Source: CAVQBP01 sp963723205
Lineage (GTDB): Bacteria > Bacteroidota > Ignavibacteria > Ignavibacteriales > Ignavibacteriaceae
Reading direction: 5' to 3'
Assembly: GCA_963723205.1 (NCBI GenBank)
Contig: CAVRQC010000026.1
Coordinates: 124,001 to 188,000, forward strand
DNA length: 64,000 nucleotides
The first letter of the stretch is position 1. Each line of letters starts with the position of its first letter. The position numbers were made by a program, and so were the translations under genes. This document shows, piece after piece, positions 9,343 to 18,476 of this stretch. Below the pieces are notes generated by a model. The model worked only from the letters and a program-made list of their open reading frames with translations, made no database searches and was not told the origin of the DNA.

Positions 9343-10194
9343 TTACTTATAAATAAAGAAACCTTCTCCAGTTTTTCTTCCAAGTTTTTTTGCTGCTACC
9401 ATTTTTTTTAGTAGCGGACAAGGACGATATTTAGAATCATTATAACCTGAATAAAGGACATCCATTATGGCTAAACAAACGTCAAGTCCGATAAAGTCTG
9501 CTAATGTCAATGGTCCCATAGGATGATTCATACCAAGTTTCATAACAGTATCTATATCTTCTGCAGATGCGACACCTTCCATTAATGCAAATATTGCTTC
9601 ATTTATCATAGGCATTAAAACCCTGTTTGATATGAATCCAGGAAAATCAAATACTTCTACAGGAGTTTTATCTAATTTCAGAACTAATTCTTTAATCGTA
9701 TTATATGTCTCATCGCTTGTTGAATATCCTCTGATTATTTCAACAAGCTTCATTACTGGTACAGGATTCATAAAATGCATACCTATAAATTTATCTGCTC
9801 TTCCTGTTTGAGATAATTCAGTAATAGATATTGATGAAGTATTGCTTGCCAATAAAGAATTTGGATTAACTATATCATTTAACTTACTGAAAACACTTAA
9901 CTTAGCCTCTCTATTTTCATAAATTGCTTCTATGGCTAGATCTGTATTTGGAGGTGTATTATCTAAACCTACAATTTTAATAATTCTTGATATAATTTCC
10001 TTTTTATTTTCCTCGGTGATAATCTCTTTCTTTATTTGCCTGTCAAGATTCTTAGATATAATTCCGATAGATTTATCTGCCAATTCTCTGCTCATCTCTA
10101 CCAGGTTAACATTAAAATTATTCATCGCAAAAACGTGGGCAATACCGTTGCCCATAGTTCCCCCGCCAATAACAGAAACATTTTTAATTTCCAT
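9343..10194 (-). CDS. hbd: 3-hydroxybutyryl-CoA dehydrogenase
   Basis: The product is predicted to oxidise or reduce 3-hydroxyacyl-CoA with NAD. The N-terminal Rossmann motif is GGGTMGNGIAHVFA, followed by the conserved ASNTSS and GMHFMNPVPVMKLVEI stretches. The C-terminal helical domain contains GFISNRVLMPMINEA and MNHPMGPLTLADFIGLD. A length of 283 residues is that of stand-alone Hbd/PaaH enzymes with no fused hydratase. The thiolase gene lies 16 bases upstream, so the pair supplies two steps of short-chain acyl-CoA metabolism. The direction, butyrate-type synthesis or beta-oxidation, cannot be told from sequence. Confidence 0.93.
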   Translation of the reverse strand: MEIKNVSVIGGGTMGNGIAHVFAMNNFNVNLVEMSRELADKSIGIISKNLDRQIKKEIITEENKKEIISRIIKIVGLDNTPPNTDLAIEAIYENREAKLSVFSKLNDIVNPNSLLASNTSSISITELSQTGRADKFIGMHFMNPVPVMKLVEIIRGYSTSDETYNTIKELVLKLDKTPVEVFDFPGFISNRVLMPMINEAIFALMEGVASAEDIDTVMKLGMNHPMGPLTLADFIGLDVCLAIMDVLYSGYNDSKYRPCPLLKKMVAAKKLGRKTGEGFFIYK

Positions 10195-10210
10195 ACTTTC
10201 CTGCCTTACT

Positions 10211-11392
10211 TTAACTTTTGTAATTTTTTATTATAAGGGCTGAGGCTTCTCCACCACCAATACAAAGAGAGGCTAATCCGAATTCAGAATTTCTCTTTTT
10301 CATTTCATGTATGAGAGTTGTAAGAATTCGTGCTCCGCTAGCCCCAATAGGATGGCCTAATGCAACAGCACCACCATTTACATTTATTTTGTCAGGATTT
10401 AATCTCAACAATTTATTTACTGCTAAAGAAACAACAGCAAATGCTTCATTGATTTCAAAAAGATCGATTTCTTCAAATTTCATTTTAGCTTTTTCCAATA
10501 CTTTTGTTATAGCATCGGCAGGAGCAGTTGTAAATTCAATAGGTGCTTTTGCCGCAGAACTTTGTGCAACAATTTCTACTAATGGTTTTAATCCCAATTC
10601 TTTTGCTTTATCTTCGGACATAATCAAGAGAGCTGAAGCTCCATCATTTATACTTGATGCATTTGCTGCAGTAACAACTCCCGATTTATCAAAAACCGGT
10701 TTTAAGGTAGGAATTTTCTCAAACTTTACTTTACCGGGTTCTTCATCTGTATCAACAATAATATCCCCTGTTCTGGATTTTATAGATACTTTGACAATTT
10801 CATCATCAAATTTTCCTTCATTTTGTGCAGCCTGAGCTTTTTTATATGAATTTATTGCAAATTCGTCCAACTCTTCACGGGTAAATGAAAAATCTTTTGC
10901 ACAGGATTCTGCACAACTTCCCATATGGATATTATTGTAAACGTCCCATAATCCGTCAATAATCATAGAATCAACTAATTCACCATGTCCCAACCTATAA
11001 CCGTACCTGGCTTTCGGAAGGAGATATGGAGAGTTGCTCATGCTTTCCTGTCCTCCTGCAATAATAATATCTGCATCTTCACACAAAATGGCCTGCTGGG
11101 CAAGCATAACGGCTTTCAATCCGCTGCCGCACATCTTATTAATTGTCAGACATTCTGTTTTCTCGGGCAGACCGGCAAATAAAGCTGCCTGTCTTCCCGG
11201 AGCCTGTCCCTGGCCTGCTGTTAGGACATTTCCCATAATTACTTCATCAATCTCATTTTTATCTATCCCTGACTCTTCAAGTACTCCTTTAATCGCAAAA
11301 CTTCCTAACTGGGCAACGCTAAAGGATGATAATGAACCTCCGAATGAACCAACTGGGGTTCTTTTCGCTGATGTTATTACTACTTTCTTCAT
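10211..11392 (-). CDS. Acetyl-CoA C-acetyltransferase (thiolase)
   Basis: This is a 393-residue biosynthetic-type thiolase. The nucleophile is C88 in NKMCGSGLKA. The C-terminal catalytic motifs are GHPIGASGARI and CIGGGEAS, which carries the second cysteine. The residues after the second cysteine are GGGEA where GGGQG or GGGMG is more usual, a mild variation. It would condense two acetyl-CoA or cleave acetoacetyl-CoA, feeding the dehydrogenase just downstream. Both thlA/atoB and fadA-like names would be guesses, so no symbol is given. Confidence 0.93.
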   Translation of the reverse strand: MKKVVITSAKRTPVGSFGGSLSSFSVAQLGSFAIKGVLEESGIDKNEIDEVIMGNVLTAGQGQAPGRQAALFAGLPEKTECLTINKMCGSGLKAVMLAQQAILCEDADIIIAGGQESMSNSPYLLPKARYGYRLGHGELVDSMIIDGLWDVYNNIHMGSCAESCAKDFSFTREELDEFAINSYKKAQAAQNEGKFDDEIVKVSIKSRTGDIIVDTDEEPGKVKFEKIPTLKPVFDKSGVVTAANASSINDGASALLIMSEDKAKELGLKPLVEIVAQSSAAKAPIEFTTAPADAITKVLEKAKMKFEEIDLFEINEAFAVVSLAVNKLLRLNPDKINVNGGAVALGHPIGASGARILTTLIHEMKKRNSEFGLASLCIGGGEASALIIKNYKS

Positions 11393-11476
11393 TTTATAAA
11401 AAATTTGTCCTTAAAAATAAATTTATTCTTAAACAAATATAACAAAATATTCTGATTAAGGCCGACACAGGGAGGA

Positions 11477-12604
11477 TTATGATCTCATCTTAGGTGATGT
11501 TAATGAAGATAATTTAAATACCAGTGACAATATTATCGTATTAAGATTTACATTGTTTTTAAAAACTGAGATTAAGTTATCCATCTGCGCTACTATCCCG
11601 TTTAATTCTATATCCGGAAATCTATTATTGAACTTTTCTAATGTTTCTTTGTAATCTTTAAAGAATAAATTATCCTCACCGCACCTGAATTTTTGTACAT
11701 CATTCAACCATATAATTATCATTTGAATTAAAATTTTAACTGACTCGGAATCACCTTCGGAAATGAATGTAGAGAATTCATTTAAAGCGGAATTATACTT
11801 CCTTCCGAAAGAATACCGCAAAATAAAAATTGTTTTTTCTTTTAGATGTTCAAAATCATTTTCCAGTAAAAATAAAGCGGAGCTTACTGAGCCTCCGGCA
11901 AAAGAGGCCACTGATTTAGCATTTACTTTTTTAATATTAAAATATCTTGCTAATATTTCTGCTATTTCAGAATAACTTAATGGTTCAAAGTTTACAATCC
12001 AGCATCTTGACCTGATTGTTTCTCTTAACAATGAAGGGAAAGGTGTAGTAAGAATAAAGATTACTCCTTCCGGAGGTTCTTCCAGGCTTTTAAGAAGTGC
12101 ATTCTGAGCAGCTTCATTCATCAGATGTGCATTGGATATTAAAATAATTCTGAATTTGATATCGCTATAATCTAGAGACAAGAATTTTTTTATATCTCTT
12201 ATACTATTGATCTTTATATTCTGAGCTTTTGGTATTCTTAATTTATAATACGGATTTATAATTTTCTTATTTAATTCTTCCTGTATTGTTTGAATTTCAG
12301 TCTGGGTTAGTTTTTCCATCGCTGAACTGGTATCAGTTTCATTTTTTCCTCGTGGAAGAGGAAAAATATATTTTATATACGGTTCAGCCAGAGATGCTAT
12401 TTTTTTTATAGCCTGACTGTTATCATCTATCGATGAGAATTTTTTATTTACTGCCTGTGCAAACCTGATAGAAATTAATTCTTTACCTGAGCCGTCTATC
12501 CCCTGGAAAAGTAAAGCATGAGGTATTTTAGAATTGTTTATTAGCCTGTTTAATATATCTTTTACAGACTTTTGTCCTGTTATTCCCTCAAAATAGTTAT
12601 TCAT
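11477..12604 (-). CDS. holB: DNA polymerase III delta' subunit
   Basis: This is a clamp-loader subunit of the AAA+ fold. The N-terminus has HALLFQGIDGSGKE, a Walker A-like loop with K-E in place of K-T or K-S. The hallmark NALLKSLEEPPEGVIFILTT and the SRC motif (IRSRCWIV) follow. No four-cysteine zinc module is visible between the Walker loop and sensor regions, unlike gamma/tau subunits. With the imperfect Walker loop, this supports delta' rather than dnaX. It follows the DUF2795 gene by 32 bases. Confidence 0.85.
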   Translation of the reverse strand: MNNYFEGITGQKSVKDILNRLINNSKIPHALLFQGIDGSGKELISIRFAQAVNKKFSSIDDNSQAIKKIASLAEPYIKYIFPLPRGKNETDTSSAMEKLTQTEIQTIQEELNKKIINPYYKLRIPKAQNIKINSIRDIKKFLSLDYSDIKFRIILISNAHLMNEAAQNALLKSLEEPPEGVIFILTTPFPSLLRETIRSRCWIVNFEPLSYSEIAEILARYFNIKKVNAKSVASFAGGSVSSALFLLENDFEHLKEKTIFILRYSFGRKYNSALNEFSTFISEGDSESVKILIQMIIIWLNDVQKFRCGEDNLFFKDYKETLEKFNNRFPDIELNGIVAQMDNLISVFKNNVNLNTIILSLVFKLSSLTSPKMRS

Positions 12605-12636
12605 TGCAAAATAAATACAGGTTTCAAAACCTGTTT

Positions 12637-12858
12637 TTAATAATCATCTTCATTATAAAAGAAATCTTCGTCAGTCGGATAATCCGGCCAAATATCCTCA
12701 ATAGATTCATACGGTTCTTCCGAATCTTCCAATTCAATCAAATTTTCAATTACTTCATAAGGAGCTCCGATTCTATCGGCATAATCCAGCAATTCGTCCT
12801 TAGTTGCCGGCCAAGGTGCATCATCTAAGTAAGCTGCTAGCTCCACAGTCCAAATCAT
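12637..12858 (-). CDS. DUF2795 domain protein
   Basis: The 73-residue acidic protein matches the DUF2795 pattern: LDDAPWPATKDELLDYADRI, then GAP, then a leucine/glutamate-rich helix and an aspartate-rich tail. These small proteins are common in this phylum and have no settled function. A GGAGA-type ribosome-binding site precedes the ATG. It is the first gene of the run that continues into holB. A palindrome about 65 bases upstream is described separately. Confidence 0.8.
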   Translation of the reverse strand: MIWTVELAAYLDDAPWPATKDELLDYADRIGAPYEVIENLIELEDSEEPYESIEDIWPDYPTDEDFFYNEDDY

Positions 12859-13173
12859 AGCCTCTTCTCCAAAATTAAAGAAATGGTGTGATGTAACTTA
12901 ATTGGATTTCCCATTTATTAACGACTACAGTGTAGTCAATTTTAATAACTTTCTATCCTTATTATTTATTAATACCTTAAAATATTATAAATATGTAATT
13001 CTTTTTTATACTTAAAGAATACGCGAATTAGTACAAATGACTCAAAATTAATCCTCTAAGTGCTTAAAAGAAATAGGATTATCTACAAATTATTACTAAT
13101 TACAACTATTTAAATTTTTAGTGCCGGAATGTAAAAAAAATGGATTGATTTGTCAAGAGATTTCTAATTTAAC
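12859..13173. other. AT-rich intergenic region, probable promoter for the DUF2795-holB run
   Basis: No gene is visible in these 315 bases. They separate the end of hprK from the DUF2795 gene on the same strand. The only clear structure is the palindrome at 12923-12937. The rest is AT-rich without a convincing hairpin terminator. Confidence 0.5.
12923..12937 (-). promoter_or_regulatory. Odd-length palindrome GACTACA-G-TGTAGTC, candidate operator
   Basis: The two seven-base arms are perfect and separated by one base. Read on the minus strand, the site overlaps a TTGACT hexamer (12934-12939) that could act as a -35 box for the DUF2795 gene 65 bases downstream. The -10 partner is weak (TAAATG with a 16-base spacer). 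The TACA/TGTA core resembles operators of winged-helix BlaI/CopY-type repressors, but no such regulator is encoded nearby. Confidence 0.35.
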
Positions 13174-14187
13174 TTATTCAAAATCATGTTCGAAATAGTC
13201 TACTCCCCTATAATCGTCTTTTTGTTTGTTTTGCATTCGTTTCAGGAGCTGTTCCTGGAAAATTTTAGCAGAATCATAACCATAGTGCTTTAATAAATAG
13301 TTGAGACTAATCACCTCCGAGATTACAGTTATATTCTTTCCTGGAAGAATCGGAAGCTTAACATAAGGAATATCAGTTCCGAGAATATTGACAGTTTTTT
13401 CATCTAAACCGGTTCTTGTATATTCACTTTGATCGTTCCAGATTTCAAGTTCAACAATAATTTCAAGTCTCTTCTGGAACCTGATAGCTCTAATTCCAAA
13501 CATTTTTTCAACATCAATAATACCTAATCCTCTGATTTCCATATGATGCTTAACCAGGTTAGTTCCCGAACCTAAAAGTATACCCTCACCTTTTTTAGTT
13601 AAAATGATAATATCATCTGCAACAAGTCTTTGTCCTCTTTCTATAAGATCGAGAGCTACTTCGCTTTTGCCAATACCTGATTTTCCTATGAATAAAATTC
13701 CAACTCCATAAACATCAACAAAAGAGCCATGTATAGAAATTCTTGCAGCAAATTGATCATCTAAAAAATCACCAACAAGATATACGGTTTTAGTCGTTGG
13801 GTATGGTGAGCCCAAAATTGTTGTATTATATTTATTACCTAATTCAATTAATTCGGGAAAAGGAATATTGTCATCGGTTATAATAATACAGGGAATATCA
13901 AATTGAAAAATCCTTTCAAGTGATTTTTCTCTTTGTTCCTGGGTAAGCTGTTTAAGATATTGTATTTCAGTATTCCCGAATACCTGAATACGTGAGTAAG
14001 AGAATAGATCAACAAACCCGGCTAATGCCAAGCCAGGTCTGTGTAGATTCTGTTCGTAGATTTTTTTATTAAATCCTGCTTCATTAGTGTACAATTTAAT
14101 TTTGAACTTCTCTCTGGTATTTTTATATAAAAAACCTACAGTTAAATGTTCTTTTCTTGAAATTGCTTTTTGATTTATCTTAATCAT
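13174..14187 (-). CDS. hprK: HPr kinase/phosphorylase
   Basis: HprK phosphorylates or dephosphorylates a serine of HPr-like proteins. The 337-residue protein has the N-terminal domain, the Walker A loop GKSGIGKS at 168-175 preceded by HGSFVDVYGVGIL, and the family signature MEIRGLGIIDVEKMFG. In Bacteroidetes/Chlorobi-type genomes it often occurs without a sugar PTS, and no PTS gene is visible here. The ATG overlaps the hpf stop as ATGA, so the two genes are probably translationally coupled. That order is common and links carbon or energy state to ribosome hibernation. Confidence 0.93.
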   Translation of the reverse strand: MIKINQKAISRKEHLTVGFLYKNTREKFKIKLYTNEAGFNKKIYEQNLHRPGLALAGFVDLFSYSRIQVFGNTEIQYLKQLTQEQREKSLERIFQFDIPCIIITDDNIPFPELIELGNKYNTTILGSPYPTTKTVYLVGDFLDDQFAARISIHGSFVDVYGVGILFIGKSGIGKSEVALDLIERGQRLVADDIIILTKKGEGILLGSGTNLVKHHMEIRGLGIIDVEKMFGIRAIRFQKRLEIIVELEIWNDQSEYTRTGLDEKTVNILGTDIPYVKLPILPGKNITVISEVISLNYLLKHYGYDSAKIFQEQLLKRMQNKQKDDYRGVDYFEHDFE

Positions 14188-14486
14188 CTTGCATGCGCAA
14201 ATTTCTTGGTTTTCATTTTCTTTAACTGTCGTGAGAGCTTTTCAACAGCACTACTAACTGATTTTTTATAATCATCCGAATCGTCTGTGGCTTTTAATAC
14301 CATCCCAGGAATTTTAAGTACTATCTCAGCACTTTTTATACTATCCCTTGTGTTCTGGTAGCTTAATATAACATCGGCGCTTAAAATATTATCATAAAAC
14401 CGCTCTAAAGAAATAACCTCAGAATTTATGAAATCTTTAAGGTTTTCACGAGCCTTGAACTTCCTGGAAGTTATTGATACGTTCAT
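14184..14486 (-). CDS. hpf: Ribosome hibernation promoting factor, short form
   Basis: The 100-residue protein matches the HPF/RaiA fold: it begins MNVSITSRKFKARENLKDFI and has the central EIVLKIPGMVLKA strand and a C-terminal basic helix (KLSRQLKKMKTKK). It lacks the extra domain of long HPF, so it corresponds to the short form that acts with other factors to dimerise ribosomes. A strong GGAGG site lies five bases before the ATG. It overlaps hprK by four bases. Confidence 0.9.
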   Translation of the reverse strand: MNVSITSRKFKARENLKDFINSEVISLERFYDNILSADVILSYQNTRDSIKSAEIVLKIPGMVLKATDDSDDYKKSVSSAVEKLSRQLKKMKTKKFAHAR

Positions 14487-14502
14487 ATATCCTCCAATTA
14501 GG

Positions 14503-15384
14503 TTAAGATTTTGGATGAGATTTTTTATATGTGGCTTTTAACCTTTCTATACTAACATGTGTATAAATTTGTGTTGTAGAAAGATTTTCATGTCCCAATA
14601 TTTCTTTAACAGCTTTTAGATTCGCCCCGCTATCTAACATATGAGTTGCCGAACTATGTCTTAAAATATGCGGACTTTTTTTCTTAATATCTGTAATCCT
14701 TGACATATATTTGTTAACTATTCTGTGGACCATCCTGGGGTAAATTCTATTACCGTTCTTGTTTACGAGTAATGGTTCATTGTCATTTTTAAAATTCCTC
14801 GTACTTAAGTAATCATTAACAATAAATATTGATTTATCGCCAACAGGGGAAATTCTTACCTTACTTCCCTTTCCTTTTACACGTAATATTTTCTGATTTA
14901 TATCAAAGTCATGTCTATTTAGCTGACAAAGTTCAGCAACACGTAGCGAACATCCATATAATAATTCAAAAATTGCTTTTATTAATTTACTATCTTCTTT
15001 GTCTTTGTCAACTTCTTTATAAATTTCTGAAAAATTTTCTACTGAAATAATTTCCGGCAATTTTCGTGCTGCTTTTGGATTGGAGATATAAAAAGCAGGA
15101 TTATGGTCAATTATATCCTGCTGGAAAGAAAATTTAAATAATCCTCTCAAAGACGCTAGTTTCCTGGAAATTGATTTCTTTTCCAGTCCAAGATCATTCA
15201 GGTGCATCAAAAAAGATTTAATAATTTTTTCAGATATTGAATTTATTTCAAATTTTGAACGATCTGCGCAGAATTTTGCAAAGGAATTAAGATCCTCATT
15301 GTAGGCTTTTATAGTATTTCCGGAATATCTTTTTACCCCTCCCAGATATTCCAGGTATTCATTAATTACTTTCGTAATTTTCAT
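14503..15384 (-). CDS. xerC: Tyrosine recombinase XerC/XerD
   Basis: This is a site-specific recombinase of the type that resolves chromosome dimers at dif. The N-terminal SAM-like domain spans about 1-105. The catalytic set is complete: R148, K172, H239, R242, H265 and Y274. Length (293) and the lack of extra domains fit XerC/XerD rather than a phage integrase. It lies nine bases after topA, an arrangement also seen in Bacillus (topA-gid-codV/xerC). Whether it is XerC or XerD cannot be settled from one copy. Confidence 0.88.
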   Translation of the reverse strand: MKITKVINEYLEYLGGVKRYSGNTIKAYNEDLNSFAKFCADRSKFEINSISEKIIKSFLMHLNDLGLEKKSISRKLASLRGLFKFSFQQDIIDHNPAFYISNPKAARKLPEIISVENFSEIYKEVDKDKEDSKLIKAIFELLYGCSLRVAELCQLNRHDFDINQKILRVKGKGSKVRISPVGDKSIFIVNDYLSTRNFKNDNEPLLVNKNGNRIYPRMVHRIVNKYMSRITDIKKKSPHILRHSSATHMLDSGANLKAVKEILGHENLSTTQIYTHVSIERLKATYKKSHPKS

Positions 15385-15393
15385 TATAAATAT

Positions 15394-17709
15394 TTATTCT
15401 TCTTCACCCTGCGAATTTTGTATAACCTCTTCTCCACAATTAGGGCATTTTAAATATTCACCTTTTTTCTTAGAATATCTTTTTTCCATATAGTATGAAT
15501 CTTTGTTTGGACATTCATGAGGTAAAGGTTTATACCAACTGACAAAATCACAATCCGGATACTTTGAACATCCGTAAAATATTTTCTTTCTCCGTGATTT
15601 TCTTTCAACAATTTCACCTTCTTTACATTTGGGACAGTTAACATTGAGAGTAATATTTTTTACATAATCGCAGTTGGGATATCTTTCACAGCCAATAAAT
15701 CTTCCGAACTTCCCTTCCCTGTATACTGTTCGAGCACCGCATTTTTCACATGTTTCACCTGTATATTCAGGCTCCTGGTTTTGTGCAGCTACTTCTTTTA
15801 GCGATTTAATATTTTTACAATCCGGATAATTACTGCATGCGAGATATTTTCCAAATCTCCCAATTTTAATAATCATTTCACCGCCGCATTTTTCGCAGAT
15901 TATCTTTTCAACATTATTTTCAACATGCTTTAAAGCTTTGGAGAAAGGAATATAAAAATCGTTGAGAACATTCACATATTTGTTTTCACCCTGTGCAATT
16001 TGATCAAGCTCGCTCTCCATTTCTGCAGTAAATCTCTCATTAATAATATCCGGGAAATTTTTTACAAGGATTTTATTCACTTCCTTACCAAGCTTGGTAG
16101 GAATTAATTTTCTATCAACTTGTTCAACATATTTCCTGTCTTGAATTGTACTTGCTATTAGAGAATATGTACTTGGTCTTCCAATTCCATTCGATTCAAG
16201 TTCTCTTATTAATGAGCTTTCGGTAAATCGAGGAGGCGGTTTTGTGAAATGCTGGTTTTTCGTAATCTCTTCCAATTTTAATCTTTGGTCTTTTTCCAAA
16301 CCTAGAGGAATTTTTTCCTCTTTATTTTCATCATCATTTTCTTTCGATTCAACCATCTCTTCATATACCTGCATAAAGCCACTGAACTTAACTGCCGTAC
16401 CGGTTGCTTTAAATAAAAATTCATCTGCAGTAATTTCTACATTTGTAACTTCAAGTTCGGCAGAAGCCATCTGAGATGCAACAAATCTCATCCAGATCAG
16501 TTCATATAATTTTAGAGATTTTTTATCCAGGTAATTCTTTACATATTCAGGTGTAAACTTCAATGAAGTAGGCCTAATTGCTTCGTGAGCATCCTGAACA
16601 TTTTTTTTATCTTTTTTCTCAAATACATTCGGAACAGCTGGAATATATTTATCACCATAAGAATTTATTATGTAATCTCTTATAAGCGGAATCACTTCTT
16701 CGCTTATACGAGTTGAATCAGTTCTCATATAAGTGATTAAACCTTGTGTCCCGTCTTTTCCAAGTTCAACTCCTTCATAAAGCTTTTGTGCAAGCATCAT
16801 AGTTTGTTTAGGCCGCATCTTAATTCTTCTTGAAGCTTCGGCCTGCAGAGTACTTGTAATAAACGGCGGGGAAGGATTTCTCTTTAAATTTTTCTTTATA
16901 ATATCCGATATTACAAAGTTTTCTTTTTTAGAAATCACATCAAAGATTTCATTTGCAGTGTTTTCATTATTTATAGCAAAGTTCTTCTTCAGAAATTCTT
17001 TCCAATCGTTCTCCGTCATTTCAGGTTTTGGCTGAACTTTGAGATCTTTACTATTAACACTAAAAAGTTTTGCTTCAAAAGTATCACCCTTATCAGTCTT
17101 GAAGATTGCCCAGATTGACCAGTATTCGGTTGGAATAAATTTATCTATCCTCTCTTCCCTGTCGCAAATCAGCTTAAGGGCAACTGATTGTACTCTGCCT
17201 GCTGACAATGAACTGCTTCCCGATATTTCAATTATTGCTTTCCAAAGGAAGGGACTTATTTTATAACCGATAATTCTATCCATAACTCTTCTTGCACGCT
17301 GGGAAGTGACAAGATGGTTATCAATATCTCTTGGTGAATCCATAGCTCGTTTAACACCGGTCTTTGTAATTTCATTAAAAAGTACTCTGCGGATTTTGTG
17401 ATTGGCAGTACCATTTAATATATCAACAATGTCTTGAGCAATAGCTTCACCTTCACGGTCAGGGTCAGTTGCTATATAAATATTATTACTCTTTGCTGCA
17501 AGAGATTTTATCTTTTTAATAACATCACCTTTGCCTCTAATAGTTACATATTGAGGCTGGTAATTATTTTGGACATCAACACCAAGTTTGGTTTTGGGTA
17601 AATTTCTTATGTGCCCAATTGTGGCTTCAACTATGAAGTTATTTCCGAGATACTTATTTATTGTTTTAGCTTTTGCAGGTGATTCAACTAAAATTAAATT
17701 CTTTGCCAT
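15394..17709 (-). CDS. topA: DNA topoisomerase I
   Basis: Type IA topoisomerase, 771 residues. The Toprim domain starts at LILVESPAKAKTI and includes DPDREGEA at 82-89. The active-site tyrosine is Y327 in TYMRTDSTRIS. The C-terminus has three complete four-cysteine zinc ribbons (CEKCGGEM..CSNYPDC, CEKCGART..CERYPNC, CPKCKEGE..CSKYPDC). A fourth has lost one cysteine (ECPNKDSYYM..CPNCGEE). It relaxes negative supercoils behind transcription. It heads the topA-xer-hpf-hprK run. Confidence 0.97.
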   Translation of the reverse strand: MAKNLILVESPAKAKTINKYLGNNFIVEATIGHIRNLPKTKLGVDVQNNYQPQYVTIRGKGDVIKKIKSLAAKSNNIYIATDPDREGEAIAQDIVDILNGTANHKIRRVLFNEITKTGVKRAMDSPRDIDNHLVTSQRARRVMDRIIGYKISPFLWKAIIEISGSSSLSAGRVQSVALKLICDREERIDKFIPTEYWSIWAIFKTDKGDTFEAKLFSVNSKDLKVQPKPEMTENDWKEFLKKNFAINNENTANEIFDVISKKENFVISDIIKKNLKRNPSPPFITSTLQAEASRRIKMRPKQTMMLAQKLYEGVELGKDGTQGLITYMRTDSTRISEEVIPLIRDYIINSYGDKYIPAVPNVFEKKDKKNVQDAHEAIRPTSLKFTPEYVKNYLDKKSLKLYELIWMRFVASQMASAELEVTNVEITADEFLFKATGTAVKFSGFMQVYEEMVESKENDDENKEEKIPLGLEKDQRLKLEEITKNQHFTKPPPRFTESSLIRELESNGIGRPSTYSLIASTIQDRKYVEQVDRKLIPTKLGKEVNKILVKNFPDIINERFTAEMESELDQIAQGENKYVNVLNDFYIPFSKALKHVENNVEKIICEKCGGEMIIKIGRFGKYLACSNYPDCKNIKSLKEVAAQNQEPEYTGETCEKCGARTVYREGKFGRFIGCERYPNCDYVKNITLNVNCPKCKEGEIVERKSRRKKIFYGCSKYPDCDFVSWYKPLPHECPNKDSYYMEKRYSKKKGEYLKCPNCGEEVIQNSQGEEE

Positions 17710-18012
17710 AAAATTTCTAATTCTCTATAAATGTTGTAAAAAATGCCCCATTATATTAAAAATTATTCAAAATAATAACATTTTAATTCTTCGTGCATCA
17801 CTTTTATACTATTCAAATATTACTGGTTCTTTAAAAATAAGTTCCAATCCAAATTTATTATTCAAAATAATATTAAAAAATGAATAAAAACTTAGATAAA
17901 TAATGCCTCAATATCTTAAAATAACATTTTATATTTTTAATCCAATTCTGTTCTGTATTAATTAACTTAAATTTCTCAATTCTTGTGAAAAAAGAATCGC
18001 CGGGTCATGATT
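17710..18012. other. AT-rich intergenic region upstream of topA
   Basis: This 303-base gap separates ybeY from topA and should contain the topA promoter and the ybeY terminator. No gene is visible. It holds two exact copies of the 15-mer TTATTCAAAATAATA (17763-17777 and 17858-17872), each with an internal ATTATT/AATAAT dyad. Confidence 0.5.
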
Positions 18013-18459
18013 TTAAGCATTTTTGCTTTCTAACTCTGATTTACCATATTTTTTACACAGTCTATTTTCAACACGCTTCATTTTAGCTTTTAATTTGGGA
18101 GTTTTATCATCATAACCCAATAAATGTAAAATCCCGTGAATTAGAAGTCTTAGTATCTCCTCAGTAAAAGTTACTCCGAATTTTCCTGCATTAGATTCTG
18201 CATCTTCAACAGAAATGTATATTTCACTATCTATAATGTTTCTTTCAGCAGAGTAACTGAATGTAATAATATCTGTTGAATAGTTATGATTTAAAAAATT
18301 TTTATTGATTTTAATAATTTGATTAGCAGAAACAAAGTTTACAAGAAGTGACGAAATGCAGAAATTAAATTCATTCTTTAATAATCCAACAATTTTGTGA
18401 ACTAATAATTTACTTATCTTGATTTTTGAACTATTATTAACTTCTAAATTTTTTATCAC
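18013..18459 (-). CDS. ybeY: Endoribonuclease YbeY (16S rRNA maturation)
   Basis: YbeY is a zinc-dependent RNase in 16S rRNA 3' processing and ribosome quality control. The metal motif reads H108-G-I-L-H112-L-L-G-Y-D-D118, so the usual third histidine is aspartate. A D or K-D sequence at this place is typical of Bacteroidetes-type YbeY, so this is a lineage variant rather than decay. The rest is normal (148 residues, NYSTDIITFSY, SEIYISVEDAE). The start is GTG at 18459. It is last in the run from the GT2 gene. Confidence 0.9.
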   Translation of the reverse strand: MIKNLEVNNSSKIKISKLLVHKIVGLLKNEFNFCISSLLVNFVSANQIIKINKNFLNHNYSTDIITFSYSAERNIIDSEIYISVEDAESNAGKFGVTFTEEILRLLIHGILHLLGYDDKTPKLKAKMKRVENRLCKKYGKSELESKNA

Positions 18460-18476
18460 AGAACAATATTATAATA

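Noticed and set aside
10311..10835. Long plus-strand open frame inside the thiolase gene
   Set aside because: It is antisense to a well-conserved enzyme; its length follows from the codon pattern of the real gene.
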